Part shown: positions 23,710-31,429 of the stretch, piece after piece
Layout: the number at the start of each line of letters is the position of its first letter
Numbering within the stretch: the stretch's first letter is position 1
Origin: Kiritimatiellia bacterium
GTDB lineage: Bacteria > Verrucomicrobiota > Kiritimatiellia > RFP12 > UBA1067
Assembly: GCA_017447805.1 (NCBI GenBank)
Contig: JAFSMR010000063.1
Span: forward strand, 1-64,000
Length of the DNA: 64,000 bases
Reading direction: 5' to 3'
Notes under the pieces: model-generated
Database searches by the model: none
What the model was told of the DNA's origin: nothing
Seen by the model: only the letters and a program-made list of their open reading frames with translations
Position numbers and translations under genes: made by a program

Positions 23710-24255
23710 ATGAAAGGTAAACGAATGAAGAAAATTGGGATACTGGCAGGAATTGTACTTCTTGCAACATCTGTTCATGCAGCTTCTTACAGCTGGGCAT
23801 TTGATGCAGAAGGCAATGACCCGTTTGGTGGTGCTACATACTACGCCATCAACGGAGATGCGGCAACGTATGTGACGGCTCTTTCAACTCAAGGCTATGC
23901 TGCCTTTACTGAGTCGCTCGCTAACGCTGACTATACACAAAATAATCTTGATACTGCTGGAGCAGCTAGCGGTCTAGTCTCATCTGATGCTGCAGAAGTT
24001 TTTAGTATGATTGTGCTTACTAGTACAGACGCAGGGAGCACATTCTATTATGCGACAGCATCAACAGATGACTATTTGTACACCCCACCCGCCGGATCTC
24101 CTGGAGATCTTGCGATGTATGCTTTTACAGAACTTGGCGATCTAGATATGAGCACTGGAACAATTGCAAGCTCGGAAGTTGTCCCTGAGCCAACTTCGGG
24201 TTTGCTGATGTTGCTCGGACTTGCTGGCCTTGCTCTCAAGAGGAAACATTCCTAA
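23710..24255 (+). CDS. PEP-CTERM protein of cassette A
   Basis: A 181-aa protein with a signal peptide (IGILAGIVLLATSVHA) and the C-terminal sorting tail EVVPEPTSG-hydrophobic helix-LKRKHS. The mature part is acidic and rich in Ala/Thr/Tyr (TDDYLYTPPAGSPGDLAMYAFTELGDLD) and resembles the PEP-CTERM protein at 30845. PEP-CTERM tails direct proteins to an exosortase-dependent surface pathway; no exosortase is in this window. An internal start near 23725 (MKKIG) is the usual one. It is 35 bp downstream of cassette A, so the two form one unit. Confidence 0.85.
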   Translation: MKGKRMKKIGILAGIVLLATSVHAASYSWAFDAEGNDPFGGATYYAINGDAATYVTALSTQGYAAFTESLANADYTQNNLDTAGAASGLVSSDAAEVFSMIVLTSTDAGSTFYYATASTDDYLYTPPAGSPGDLAMYAFTELGDLDMSTGTIASSEVVPEPTSGLLMLLGLAGLALKRKHS

Positions 24256-24308
24256 TGAGGTGCGGCGGTGCGCCGAAGCAAAACGCGTAATGGCGCATCG
24301 CTTGAAAG

Positions 24309-24340
24309 CCTGCCCAGCTATGGGCGGGCTTCAATTTACA
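24309..24340 (+). terminator. Terminator-like hairpin after cassette unit A
   Basis: GCCTGCCC/GGGCGGGC with a 6-nt loop, followed by a short T-containing stretch. It sits between the PEP-CTERM gene and the next start at 24359. It may end the cassette transcript. Confidence 0.55.
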
Positions 24341-24358
24341 AAAGAGAGGACTTGTGAA

Positions 24359-25057
24359 ATGAAAAGAAACGGGCGTCTTATAACGAAGATTCTCGAAGAG
24401 TTCGAGGAACATTCGCGCTATGAAACGAAGTCTGTTGTGGATTCGTATCACATTGATGTTCTGGCGCGAGCGGGGTGGGTTGATGCTGACATTACGCGCG
24501 ATGCAAACGGGCGCGCGGTCGAAGCGAATATCAAGATGATTCTGAAGCCGGGCTATGATGCGCTCGACAATATGCGCAAGTACCGGGCTGAGCAAGAACG
24601 CCAATCGGAACCAGAACGAAATGAAGATGGGCTGACGGAGATAGACCAAAAAGAAGTCGATCTCGCATACAAGAACATCTGCGAAGGAGATGTGCGCTAT
24701 GAGAAAGCGTTGTGGCTGTTGGTATCCGGCTCGACAACTCTGTCGCTGCTGTTCGGTCAGTGGTATATTTCCAAAGATGGCTTCGGCGGCAATGTCAAGG
24801 ACTTGATGCCGGTTGTATGGGCTGTCGTTTTCTGGGCGGCGACAATGATTTCGCTCGTTTTGTCACATGTGTTCTCGACATTTGCGCACAAGAATCTGAT
24901 TCACAGGATATATGACCACAAACGGAGGGTAAAAACTGCTAATGGATGGTCAAACGCAGTCCAAGTTGCAAACATTGCGGCTTCAGTGTTGTATATTGCC
25001 GGGTTCGCAACGGTAATCCGGCTGCTTTACAAAATAGTGGCAAACGGAGGGTTGTAA
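24359..25057 (+). CDS. DUF2513-like membrane protein
   Basis: A 232-aa protein starting at 24359 (AGAGGA nine nt upstream). The N-terminal 70 residues (GRLITKILEEFEEHSRYE...YHIDVLARAGWVDADI...LKPGYDALDNMRKY) resemble DUF2513, a small winged-helix-like family. The second half has two or three membrane segments (ALWLLVSGSTTLSLLFG, LMPVVWAVVFWAATMISLVLSHVF, VLYIAGFATVIRLLY). The combination is unusual. It heads an operon with two small proteins that share the C-terminus YDVTQFG. Function unknown; a defence or stress role is possible from context only. Confidence 0.7.
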   Translation: MKRNGRLITKILEEFEEHSRYETKSVVDSYHIDVLARAGWVDADITRDANGRAVEANIKMILKPGYDALDNMRKYRAEQERQSEPERNEDGLTEIDQKEVDLAYKNICEGDVRYEKALWLLVSGSTTLSLLFGQWYISKDGFGGNVKDLMPVVWAVVFWAATMISLVLSHVFSTFAHKNLIHRIYDHKRRVKTANGWSNAVQVANIAASVLYIAGFATVIRLLYKIVANGGL

Positions 25058-25058
25058 T

Positions 25059-25235
25059 ATGTCAGTAAACGCATTGCCAGAAGAGAATTTCATGCGCAAA
25101 TTGCACGAAGGGCTGATTACAAAAGAAGGTGGATTTATCGACAAAGAGCAGCCAATCGAAAAGCCTGCAAATGCATCCTTTCAACAGTCTGCAATACATA
25201 AAAAAGACCAGTACGATGTGACGCAATTTGGCTAA
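25059..25235 (+). CDS. 58-aa protein ending YDVTQFG
   Basis: It starts at 25059, one base after the membrane-protein stop, with GGAGG eight nt upstream. The hydrophilic sequence (MSVNALPEENFMRKLHEGL...) ends in DQYDVTQFG. The next gene ends in the same seven residues, coded by nearly identical DNA. I know no family. The shared tail points to a common binding partner or processing enzyme. Confidence 0.75.
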   Translation: MSVNALPEENFMRKLHEGLITKEGGFIDKEQPIEKPANASFQQSAIHKKDQYDVTQFG

Positions 25236-25251
25236 TTCAGGGAGGTTGAAA

Positions 25252-25470
25252 ATGATAAAGTTACCGCGGAGCGACATTAAAATAGAAGCAAGTCAAGAGG
25301 GGTTGCTCCCTAAGCCTACGCCGGCAAAGCACAACAACGGTGAAGCAAGAGATAAAAGTAATTCTCAGTTCAGGCATTTCTCGCAGCCACCCAAACCACA
25401 ACCGGCAGAGAGAGACAAATCCGCGCAAACAAAAGGCAGGGATGCATACGATGTGACGCAATTTGGCTAG
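25252..25470 (+). CDS. 72-aa protein ending YDVTQFG
   Basis: It starts at 25252 with GGAGG seven nt upstream, 16 bp after the previous stop. It is Pro/Lys-rich, probably disordered (LPKPTPAKHNNGEARDKS...FSQPPKPQPAERDK), and ends in AYDVTQFG like its neighbour. The two share no other obvious similarity. It is the last gene of the operon. Confidence 0.75.
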   Translation: MIKLPRSDIKIEASQEGLLPKPTPAKHNNGEARDKSNSQFRHFSQPPKPQPAERDKSAQTKGRDAYDVTQFG

Positions 25471-25672
25471 ACGCCTTCATCTCGGTTCCCGTATGGTAGC
25501 CGATGTGTTGCGTAGCCTTGCCGGACCTCTTGCTCTAAACCGCAAGAACGCGTAAGTTGGTACTAACATAACTGAAAGGCCTCGCCCTATTTTACGGACA
25601 TTTTTCTTGTCCCACTTGACAGATATTACATAATATGGTAATATATGCGTCAAACAATTCGGAAACAAATAA

Positions 25673-25960
25673 ATGCCAAATGTAAACTATGCCGAGGATA
25701 TCGTTCCTCTTTCGTCTTTCCGCTCTGATGTCACGCGGTTGATGTCACAGACCCGTCAGACGCACCGTCCAATCGTTGTGACACAAAACGGGCGGGCGGC
25801 CAATGTATTTCTCGATGTATCCGACTACCAAGCGCTCATTGACAAACTCGACTTGCTGATGGATCTCAACAAGGGCGAGAAGGATATTTCCGCCGGGCGT
25901 ATTTACTCGACTGATGATGCCCGTCGCATTGTTGCCGCAGATCTGGGAGTGTGCGTCTGA
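25673..25960 (+). CDS. Phd/YefM-family antitoxin
   Basis: A 95-aa protein with the Phd/YefM fold: VPLSSFRSDVTRLMSQTRQTHRPIVVTQNGRAANVFLDVSDYQALIDKL. It should repress its own promoter and neutralise the following toxin. A -10 region (TAATAT) lies about 35 bp upstream. Its stop overlaps the toxin start by one base (25960). Confidence 0.92.
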   Translation: MPNVNYAEDIVPLSSFRSDVTRLMSQTRQTHRPIVVTQNGRAANVFLDVSDYQALIDKLDLLMDLNKGEKDISAGRIYSTDDARRIVAADLGVCV

Positions 25961-26280
25961 TGGCGACGGTCGTATGGTCTGATCATGCGCTTTGCCGTAT
26001 CAGGGAACAGGCGCGATATATTGCCGAACGATCATGCTCGACCGAAATTGCTTGGAAATGGGCGTGTGACGTTTTTGACGAGGCCAAAGACCTCGCCGAT
26101 TTCCCGAATATAGGACATCGGCTGCCCGAATTCCCCAACTCGCCGTATCTTGAGATTCTCGTCCGCAAAAACTTTCGGCTGATCTACCGCATTGAAAAGG
26201 CTAGTTGTTTTATCGTCTCCGTGCGCCGATCCAGTATGCTATTGGATGAAGCGGCAATTGAAGAATTCAATGCGGTTTAA
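25960..26280 (+). CDS. RelE/ParE-family toxin
   Basis: A 106-aa protein of the ParE/RelE superfamily: VVWSDHALCRIREQARYIAERS, then DFPNIGHRLPEFPNSPYLEILVRKNFRLIYRIEKASCFIVSVRRSS. The family members inhibit gyrase or cleave ribosome-bound mRNA; sequence alone does not tell which. I chose ATG 25960, coupled to the antitoxin stop. Confidence 0.9.
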   Translation: MATVVWSDHALCRIREQARYIAERSCSTEIAWKWACDVFDEAKDLADFPNIGHRLPEFPNSPYLEILVRKNFRLIYRIEKASCFIVSVRRSSMLLDEAAIEEFNAV

Positions 26281-26637
26281 CCGATGGCTTCTTTGCTGTT
26301 ATGCACTTTATTGAAAACGATAAAGTAAAATCAGCAAAAAGCCGGAATATATGTCTGCAAAATGGCGGAGTAAAAGTGTGCAAAATGGCGGAATGGCCGT
26401 AAGCGGTGCCGCTCGGTGGAGACTCGGCGTTGCGCCTTGCTCGGAACTATGTTAAGGCGAATCGACGAAGCGACGATTGGTGCGCCATCCTTCAGAATGA
26501 TACTCACCGGGACACCTTTCGCCTACACAAGACCCGATGGCTCAATCGTCTGCCCCATCGGTTGCCTCAGGCCATAACGAAATAAGCCGCCTCCCGATAA
26601 AGGAGACGGATTTCTTTATACCCTGATCGATGTGCTC
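26281..26637. other. Gene-free stretch with short direct repeats
   Basis: TGCAAAATGGCGGA occurs twice, 24 bp apart (26357-26370 and 26381-26394), a pattern seen at ends of some insertion sequences, but no transposase remains. The rest has no credible open frame. A hairpin at 26586-26609 (CCGTCTCC/GGAGGCGG with one mismatch) can terminate the minus-strand PEP-CTERM gene. Confidence 0.45.
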
Positions 26638-27159
26638 TTACGCGCGTTTGCGCTTCAGCGCCAATCCAGCCAAACCGAGAAGGAGCAACACTCCCGAAGT
26701 CGGCTCAGGGACAACTTCAGATGTCATCGATACACCTGCATAGTTGTCATCAGCCCATAGGGAACCTCCGGTATTAGTATCCCATGCAACTTCATAAAAA
26801 CCAGATTCTGTTTGGTTATCACCATTATAATCAATGCCATAATAACCAGATGTTGGAAGGTTATCATCAGTACCTCCAGTTGTTGCTAGAATTGCAAACA
26901 AATAGTTACCTGAGTTCATCGTTAAATTAGCTGCGCCAGCTACTTCGCCGCCAACGAACGTTGCATTGTCCACAACTGCGCCGCCAGTTATGGCAAGAGT
27001 ATTTGAAATGGCAAAGTTATCTGCATCTGTAACCATAATAAGGTAGGCTTGGCCACCTTCGTATGCTATGTTATCAGCATAAGTTTGCCAGTTTAACGCA
27101 GCTGCGTTTGCTACATAAGCAAATATTGCCGCACCGATTAATGATAGTAGTTTTTTCAT
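26638..27159 (-). CDS. PEP-CTERM protein of cassette B
   Basis: A 173-aa protein with signal peptide MKKLLSLIGAAIFAYVANAA and the tail EVVPEPTSG-helix-LKRKRA. The mature part (LNWQTYADNIAYEGGQAYLIMVTDADNFAISNTLAITGGAVVDNATFVGG) is clearly related to the PEP-CTERM protein of the expressed unit at 31430 but diverged. It follows cassette B by 47 bp on the same strand. Expected destination: cell surface or matrix through exosortase. Confidence 0.88.
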   Translation of the reverse strand: MKKLLSLIGAAIFAYVANAAALNWQTYADNIAYEGGQAYLIMVTDADNFAISNTLAITGGAVVDNATFVGGEVAGAANLTMNSGNYLFAILATTGGTDDNLPTSGYYGIDYNGDNQTESGFYEVAWDTNTGGSLWADDNYAGVSMTSEVVPEPTSGVLLLLGLAGLALKRKRA

Positions 27160-27206
27160 TTATTTTTCCTGTTTGTGCATAGCAGACCATCCGCTACACT
27201 AAATAG

Positions 27207-27978
27207 TTATTTTGCAAGTGGTGATTTTTCGATTAGCTCACCATCCTCAGATGTTGTGGGCCTTGCATACCAGAATCCTTTCCCAGCAGGGATTGAGTCG
27301 GTTGTAGCTGTAGTTGTGGCACCAACCTTTACCCATGCAGGACCAGCAGGGAAGCGATTTGCGTTGTAGGCGCGATAGAAATATACGGTAAACGAATTTG
27401 ATTCATTGTCCCAAACCTGAATTTGATCTGAGCTTCCCGCTGCACTTCCAGAAACTGCACCACAGGTGGCCCAATCAATCGGACCATTGTTGAGTTTTAA
27501 ATCAGTTGGAAATGCAGATGAAATCATATTAAATCCAGCTGCAATGTCATGTGTATATGGGGCTGCATTCACTAAACCAGAAACATAGATTGATCCTGCT
27601 TGCGCAGTCGTAGGACGCGCAAACCATACACCTGCCCCATGAGGGATAGAATCTGTTGTTACAGTTGTTGTAGCACCGACTTTCACCCAAGCTGGACCAG
27701 CAGGAAAACGATTTGCGTTGTAGGCACGGTAGAAATAAACGGTAAATGAGGAAGTTGAAGGGTCCCATACTTGTATTTGATCCGAACTACCTGCCACGCT
27801 ACCAGGGACAAGAGCTTCTGAATTTGCAATCAAATTTGTTACAGCGAAAGAATCTCCAGTGCCGACTACCGGGCGGAAATTCAAAGCAATCATGTTAAAC
27901 CCAGGCTTGATCTCGATAGTCTGATAGCCCACCGTATCGCTCTCGATTGCGGCGTGTGCGGGGAGGACTGCGCCACAG
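27207..27978 (-). CDS. Silent surface-protein cassette B (no start or 5' signal peptide)
   Basis: The frame is open from the core (CGAVLPAHAAIES) through DTVGYQTIEIKPGFNMIALNF to 27207. It is the closest relative of the expressed gene at 32037. Both have two halves built on SDQIQVWD...YFYRAYNANRFPAGPAWVK and end GKGFWYARPTTSEDGELIE..PLAK. The upstream half of the signal peptide, the start codon and the promoter are replaced by the boundary block. A GTG at 27932 would give only a signal-less protein. It is in the same orientation as the expressed copy, so recombination between the two cores would delete the DNA between them. Confidence 0.8.
27938..27978 (-). repeat. Copy B of the 41-bp core
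   Basis: Identical over 41 bp to cores C (30060-30100), D (32810-32850) and F (2-42). It lies on the minus strand and codes the second half of the signal peptide in frame with cassette B. Confidence 0.95.
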
Positions 27979-27985
27979 AACGAAA

Positions 27986-28110
27986 GTGATTAAAAGCAAA
28001 CCTACTTTACTTTTAATCACCAACCTAGTTGACTTTTAATCAGTGTTTTTTTGATACAATATATGCAGATATCGATAAAAGAAGTCAGCGCGATTTAGGC
28101 GCGCTGGCGG
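27986..28110 (-). promoter_or_regulatory. Boundary block B
   Basis: It holds the 11-bp inverted repeat (27986-27996/28010-28020), the 23-bp direct repeats, plus-strand TTGACT (28029-28034) and TACAAT (28055-28060) with a 20-nt spacer, and a GC hairpin at about 28091-28109 that ends the minus-strand PIN operon. The promoter-like element points away from the cassette and antisense to the PIN gene. The long spacer suggests it is weak here. Confidence 0.7.
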
Positions 28111-28119
28111 ACAAACTTG

Positions 28120-28521
28120 TCAAATACCCGCGATATCGCAAAATTCGGATGGCGTTACAACAATAGCGGATTTTGGATAGTGTTTGATGTTACCAGTGAC
28201 AAGGTTGGTGTCTGCTGCAAGCGCTGTGCAGAAAAATACTTTGTCGTCTGGATCGGGAAAGGTCTCGTTTGATTCAACAGGGGTGAAATCTTCGCCTTGT
28301 TCCTTAATTCTATCAATAAGCAAAGAAACTTCTCTCGGGTCGAATTTGAAATGAATTCTTCTCAAAACTTCTTCATATTCGTCCAATATCTCTTGTGAAA
28401 ATACAGGAATAATATCGCCTTTGACAATTGCTTTTGCTATTCTTACTGTGGGCGATAGTTGATTTTTAGAAATGAACGAAGAAACGAACACATTGGTATC
28501 TATGACAGCTTTTATGCTCAT
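28120..28521 (-). CDS. PIN-domain toxin (PilT-type, putative ribonuclease)
   Basis: A 133-aa PIN protein of the COG1569 type: VIDTNVFVSSFISKNQLSPTVRIAKAIVKGDIIPVFSQEILDEYEEVL, then FPDPDDKVFFCTALAADTNLVTGNIKHYP (second acidic cluster and TGN motif), ending FCDIAGI. It is a metal-dependent RNase candidate. The start overlaps the antitoxin stop by 4 bp. Broken copies of the same gene are at 1380 and 4627. It lies directly behind boundary block B, so it would travel or be kept with silent cassette B. Confidence 0.88.
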   Translation of the reverse strand: MSIKAVIDTNVFVSSFISKNQLSPTVRIAKAIVKGDIIPVFSQEILDEYEEVLRRIHFKFDPREVSLLIDRIKEQGEDFTPVESNETFPDPDDKVFFCTALAADTNLVTGNIKHYPKSAIVVTPSEFCDIAGI

Positions 28522-28886
28522 ATTTCAAGCTCCGATGACTCAAGTTGAGAGGCTTGGCGCTCGCGGCGTTCTTTGCGAACTTCTGCTATCATTGCATTGA
28601 TGTCATCCAAGGTTGGTTCGCTTTTACCTTTGAGTTGCTCTTGTGTTTGTGACCTCAATTTTTCAAAGGCTTCAAGAGCTCGATTGCCGGAAACCGTAGC
28701 TTTTTTTGCGTATACATCGCTAGGACTGTAGTCGTAGATTTCAAATGGGATTTTACGATTGCGAAGTGCCGCTTTGGCGAAAACTACAAACGCCGTGGAC
28801 ATTGTCATGCCTATATTCTCGCAAAACTGGCTGAAGTCACGCTTGAGGCCTTCATCCATGCGTATACTAAATGCGGTTTGAGCCAT
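28518..28886 (-). CDS. RelB/DinJ-family antitoxin
   Basis: A 122-aa protein with the RelB ribbon-helix-helix start (TAFSIRMDEGLKRDFSQFCENIGMTMSTAFVVFAKAALRNRKIPFEI), then a longer linker and a charged C-terminus for toxin binding (LDDINAMIAEVRKERRERQ). RelB-type antitoxins usually pair with RelE; pairing with a PIN toxin is also seen in this window at 29197. The start has AGGAGG upstream; the promoter is at 28918-28947. Confidence 0.88.
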   Translation of the reverse strand: MAQTAFSIRMDEGLKRDFSQFCENIGMTMSTAFVVFAKAALRNRKIPFEIYDYSPSDVYAKKATVSGNRALEAFEKLRSQTQEQLKGKSEPTLDDINAMIAEVRKERRERQASQLESSELEI

Positions 28887-28917
28887 ATTTGCACCTCCTG
28901 TATCTCAAAACGCGCAT

Positions 28918-28947
28918 ATTGTAGCATATTAGAGGACATTTTGTCAA
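28918..28947 (-). promoter_or_regulatory. Promoter of the RelB/PIN operon B
   Basis: -35 TTGACA (28942-28947), 18-nt spacer, -10 TACAAT (28918-28923) on the minus strand, about 30 nt before the antitoxin start. The rest of 28948-29125 shows nothing else recognisable. Confidence 0.75.
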
Positions 28948-29125
28948 GAGCGCGATGGATTCTCGCTCTTATTCCGGATGATGGAATAAGGTAATATTAA
29001 ATGGCACAAATATCCCGTAAATGGGCGATATGAGCCAAACACATCCTTCGCCACATAGCGGTAAGCCTAAGTTTCTCATGACTTAAGTAAAGTAAATCAC
29101 CTGGTAAATAAAACTACCGCCCACA

Positions 29126-29155
29126 TTGACAAGAGGAAGTCAGATATGGTATAAT
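29126..29155 (+). promoter_or_regulatory. Promoter of the RelB/PIN operon C
   Basis: -35 TTGACA (29126-29131), 18-nt spacer, -10 TATAAT (29150-29155) on the plus strand, about 40 nt before the antitoxin start. This is a near-consensus element, expected to be tightly controlled by the antitoxin. Confidence 0.8.
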
Positions 29156-29196
29156 ACAAGCAACTGCTAAACTAATACATAAAGAAGGTGATGTGC

Positions 29197-29508
29197 ATGA
29201 GCCAGGCATTGTTACAAGTAAGGGTTGACAGAGGTCTCAAAGAACAGACCGCCGCAATATATGACGCAATAGGCATTGACCTGCCTACGGCGATACGGAT
29301 GTTCTTCAAGAGAACTGTCATGGTCGGTGGCCTTCCTTTTGAGGGGAGGTTGATTATGCGCGACAACGCAGCACAGAGAGCCTTTGCTTCAATGCGCCAG
29401 AAAGTCGAAGCTATGCAAGAGGACGAGCCTACGCTAGATGAGATAAACGAATACATCTCATCTGTCCGCCGGAGCAGAAAATCAGCTGAAGCCACAGCAA
29501 GGACATGA
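29197..29508 (+). CDS. RelB/DinJ-family antitoxin
   Basis: A 103-aa RelB-type protein: ALLQVRVDRGLKEQTAAIYDAIGIDLPTAIRMFFKRTVMVGGLPFE (ribbon-helix-helix), ending PTLDEINEYISSVRRSRK. I chose ATG 29197, with AGAAGG eight nt before it, over the ATG/GTG triplets just upstream. It is divergent from, and only distantly similar to, the antitoxin at 28518. The toxin start overlaps its stop by 4 bp. Confidence 0.88.
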   Translation: MSQALLQVRVDRGLKEQTAAIYDAIGIDLPTAIRMFFKRTVMVGGLPFEGRLIMRDNAAQRAFASMRQKVEAMQEDEPTLDEINEYISSVRRSRKSAEATART

Positions 29509-29918
29509 GCATGATAAAAGCCGTCATAGACACAAATGTCCTTGTGTCCGCTTTCTGGACTCCAAACAGACTGTCGCCAACCGTTCGGATTGCCGATGCC
29601 ATTATCAAGGACATGTTCACTCCTCTTTATTCATTACAGATGATAGAGGAGTATCGAGAGGTCTTGTTTCGTTCGAAGTTCGGATTCTCCAAAGATGAAG
29701 TCAATAACCTCGTCGAACACATTGTAAAGTATGGCGAGCATAAGGAACCAACCGAATCCGCCGCCAATTTCCCAGACCCTGACGACAAGGTGTTCTTCTG
29801 TACAGCCTTGGCTGCAAGTTCAGACAATCCACTTCTAGTGACGGGCAACGCAAAGCATTATCCACCGGCAGATTTTGTTGTAAGCCCCGCTGAATTTTGC
29901 AACATATTGGGTATTTGA
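29505..29918 (+). CDS. PIN-domain toxin (PilT-type, putative ribonuclease)
   Basis: A 137-aa paralog of the toxin at 28120: IKAVIDTNVLVSAFWTPNRLSPTVRIADAIIKD, FPDPDDKVFFCTALAASSDNPLLVTGNAKHYPPADFVVSPAEFCNILGI. Acidic PIN residues are present. It ends 17 bp before the terminator hairpin of boundary block C and so lies immediately behind silent cassette C. The B and C toxin operons are back to back and read outward toward the two cores. Confidence 0.9.
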   Translation: MSMIKAVIDTNVLVSAFWTPNRLSPTVRIADAIIKDMFTPLYSLQMIEEYREVLFRSKFGFSKDEVNNLVEHIVKYGEHKEPTESAANFPDPDDKVFFCTALAASSDNPLLVTGNAKHYPPADFVVSPAEFCNILGI

Positions 29919-29934
29919 CAAGTTGTGTTTCTAG

Positions 29935-30052
29935 CGCGCCTAAACCGCGCTGACTTCTTTTATCGATATCTGCGTGTATTGTATCAAAAAAATACCGATT
30001 AAAAGTCAACTAGGTTGGTGATTAAAAGTAAAGTAGGTTTGTTTTTAATCAC
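29935..30052 (+). promoter_or_regulatory. Boundary block C
   Basis: Terminator-like GC hairpin (about 29935-29953, CGCGCC..CCGCGC type, T tract after it), minus-strand TACAAT element near 29980, direct repeats of GATTAAAAGT-N4-TAGGTTG, and the 11-bp inverted repeat (30018-30028/30042-30052, one G·T pair). The block is close to a mirror image of block B, so 27938-30100 is bounded by inverted repeats of roughly 170 bp. Confidence 0.75.
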
Positions 30053-30059
30053 TTTCGTT

Positions 30060-30100
30060 CTGTGGCGCAGTCCTCCCCGCACACGCCGCAATCGAGAGCG
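30060..30100 (+). repeat. Copy C of the 41-bp core
   Basis: Identical to cores B, D and F. It is in inverted orientation to core D, 2.7 kb away. Inversion between C and D would place cassette C behind the promoter and signal peptide at 32850-33020. Confidence 0.95.
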
Positions 30101-30798
30101 GAACAGTGGGATATGACACGATTGGTTTAACAGCGAATACTTGGTATCTTGTTGCTCCTCAATTCAAACAAGTTTCCGCAACAACAGATATAGTGGATCT
30201 ATTAGGGAATGTTACTTTTACTGGTCTTCAAGCTGTTCCTTTTGCAAGTAGAGCTACTGGTGCGCAAATTCAGATATATGATTCGGCAAATGAAAAATAT
30301 TCCATTTATTATTACATCAGTGACAGCAAAAATGGAACTGCTTGGGCTAAATCAAAAAATGTTGTACCTGAAACTATTCCTTTGAGTTTGGGTGAAGGAT
30401 TTTGGTTTAAGACAGGCACATTGGAAGGCGATACAGCAAGTTTGAGAGTATTAGGCTCTGTCAAGTCTGAAATATCAAAGACAATTAATGTTGGAGTTGA
30501 TGGCGAGTGGATGATAGCTTGTAATCCATATCCAGTGGCACTTTCTTGGGATAATGTAACAACAAGTTTGGAAGCTAAACCTTTTGCAAATCGCAACACT
30601 GACTGTGCCCAAATACAGGTATATGATGCAGCAAATGAAAAATACTCAATCTACTACTATATTAGTGACAGTAAGAATGGAACCGCATGGGCAAAGACAA
30701 AGAATACTCTAGCCACAGGAACAATGGCAGAAGCTGGTCAGGCCTTTTGGGTTAAAGCTCCAACTTCAGGTTCTTTGACTTTCACATTCTCTAATTAA
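30060..30798 (+). CDS. Silent surface-protein cassette C (no start or 5' signal peptide)
   Basis: The frame is open from the core through AAIESGTVGYDTIGLTANTWYL to 30798. Two halves share AQIQIYDSANEKYSIYYYISDSKNGTAWAK (second copy AQIQVYDAANEKYSIYYYISDSKNGTAWAK). It ends APTSGSLTFTFSN. It is nearer to cassette A than to B or D. The codon before the core region runs into TAA (30046-30048) with no start, so it should be silent in this orientation. A GTG at 30106 could make a signal-less product. Confidence 0.8.
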
Positions 30799-30844
30799 TT
30801 TTGTGCGTTGCATGGTGTGACGCGCAGAAAAAGGAAACAAAAAA

Positions 30845-31354
30845 ATGAAAAAACTAATTGTATTGCTTGGACTAGCACTAATGGCTGTCTCAGCAAAAGC
30901 AGCCACTGCAAACTGGATGGTTGACTTAGGAACAGACACATATGATACATGGTCATTCTATGTGTTTAATGGCACTCAAGCTAGTACGCTAGCAAATTAT
31001 CTAACAACAGGCAAGATAGCTGAATTCAATACTGAAATTGCCAATTATGGTAGTTCAGCAGTGGCATTGGATTCCGGCTATGCTGAAGACGGTATTAGTA
31101 ATGTAGGTGAAGCAATCAGTGCGCTACTATATAATTCACTGGAACCAGATGCAACGTTTTATTATATTGCATCCGCTAGCACAGAAGGGTATACTTATGC
31201 TCCACCTGCTAGCGCGCCAGATCAATTATACTGGGAACTTACTGATTTTGCTGAAGGAACTGTCGGCAGCTCTGAAGTTGTTCCTGAGCCGACTTCGGGC
31301 TTGCTGATGTTGCTTGGCCTTGCTGGTCTTGCTCTCAAGCGCAAGAAAGCGTAA
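30845..31354 (+). CDS. PEP-CTERM protein of cassette C
   Basis: A 169-aa protein with signal peptide MKKLIVLLGLALMAVSAKAA and tail EVVPEPTSG-helix-LKRKKA. The mature part (TANWMVDLGTDTYDTWSFYVFNGTQ...YIASASTEGYTYAPPASAPDQLYW) resembles the PEP-CTERM protein of unit A. It is 46 bp downstream of cassette C, same strand. Confidence 0.88.
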   Translation: MKKLIVLLGLALMAVSAKAATANWMVDLGTDTYDTWSFYVFNGTQASTLANYLTTGKIAEFNTEIANYGSSAVALDSGYAEDGISNVGEAISALLYNSLEPDATFYYIASASTEGYTYAPPASAPDQLYWELTDFAEGTVGSSEVVPEPTSGLLMLLGLAGLALKRKKA

Positions 31355-31380
31355 GCTTAGCAAAAACGCAATAACAACAA

Positions 31381-31412
31381 AGAAACCGCCAATTCGAGGC
31401 GGTTTCTTTGTA
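31381..31412. terminator. Bidirectional terminator between units C and D
   Basis: A perfect 10-bp stem (AGAAACCGCC/GGCGGTTTCT) with a 7-nt loop. T-rich DNA follows on the minus strand and a short T run on the plus strand. It serves both converging units and lies inside the segment that would invert. Confidence 0.85.
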
Positions 31413-31429
31413 TGTGCTAGATATATAGC

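Noticed and set aside
26357-26394. End of an IS21-type element
   Set aside because: Two copies of TGCAAAATGGCGGA resemble multiple terminal repeats, but no istA/istB remnants or second end are visible, so I keep it only as a direct repeat.
27950-30100. A simple insertion of a mobile TA island into one signal-peptide gene
   Set aside because: Both sides of the island carry 3' cassettes facing outward, and neither side has the 5' half of the signal peptide. A single insertion would leave one 5' half.
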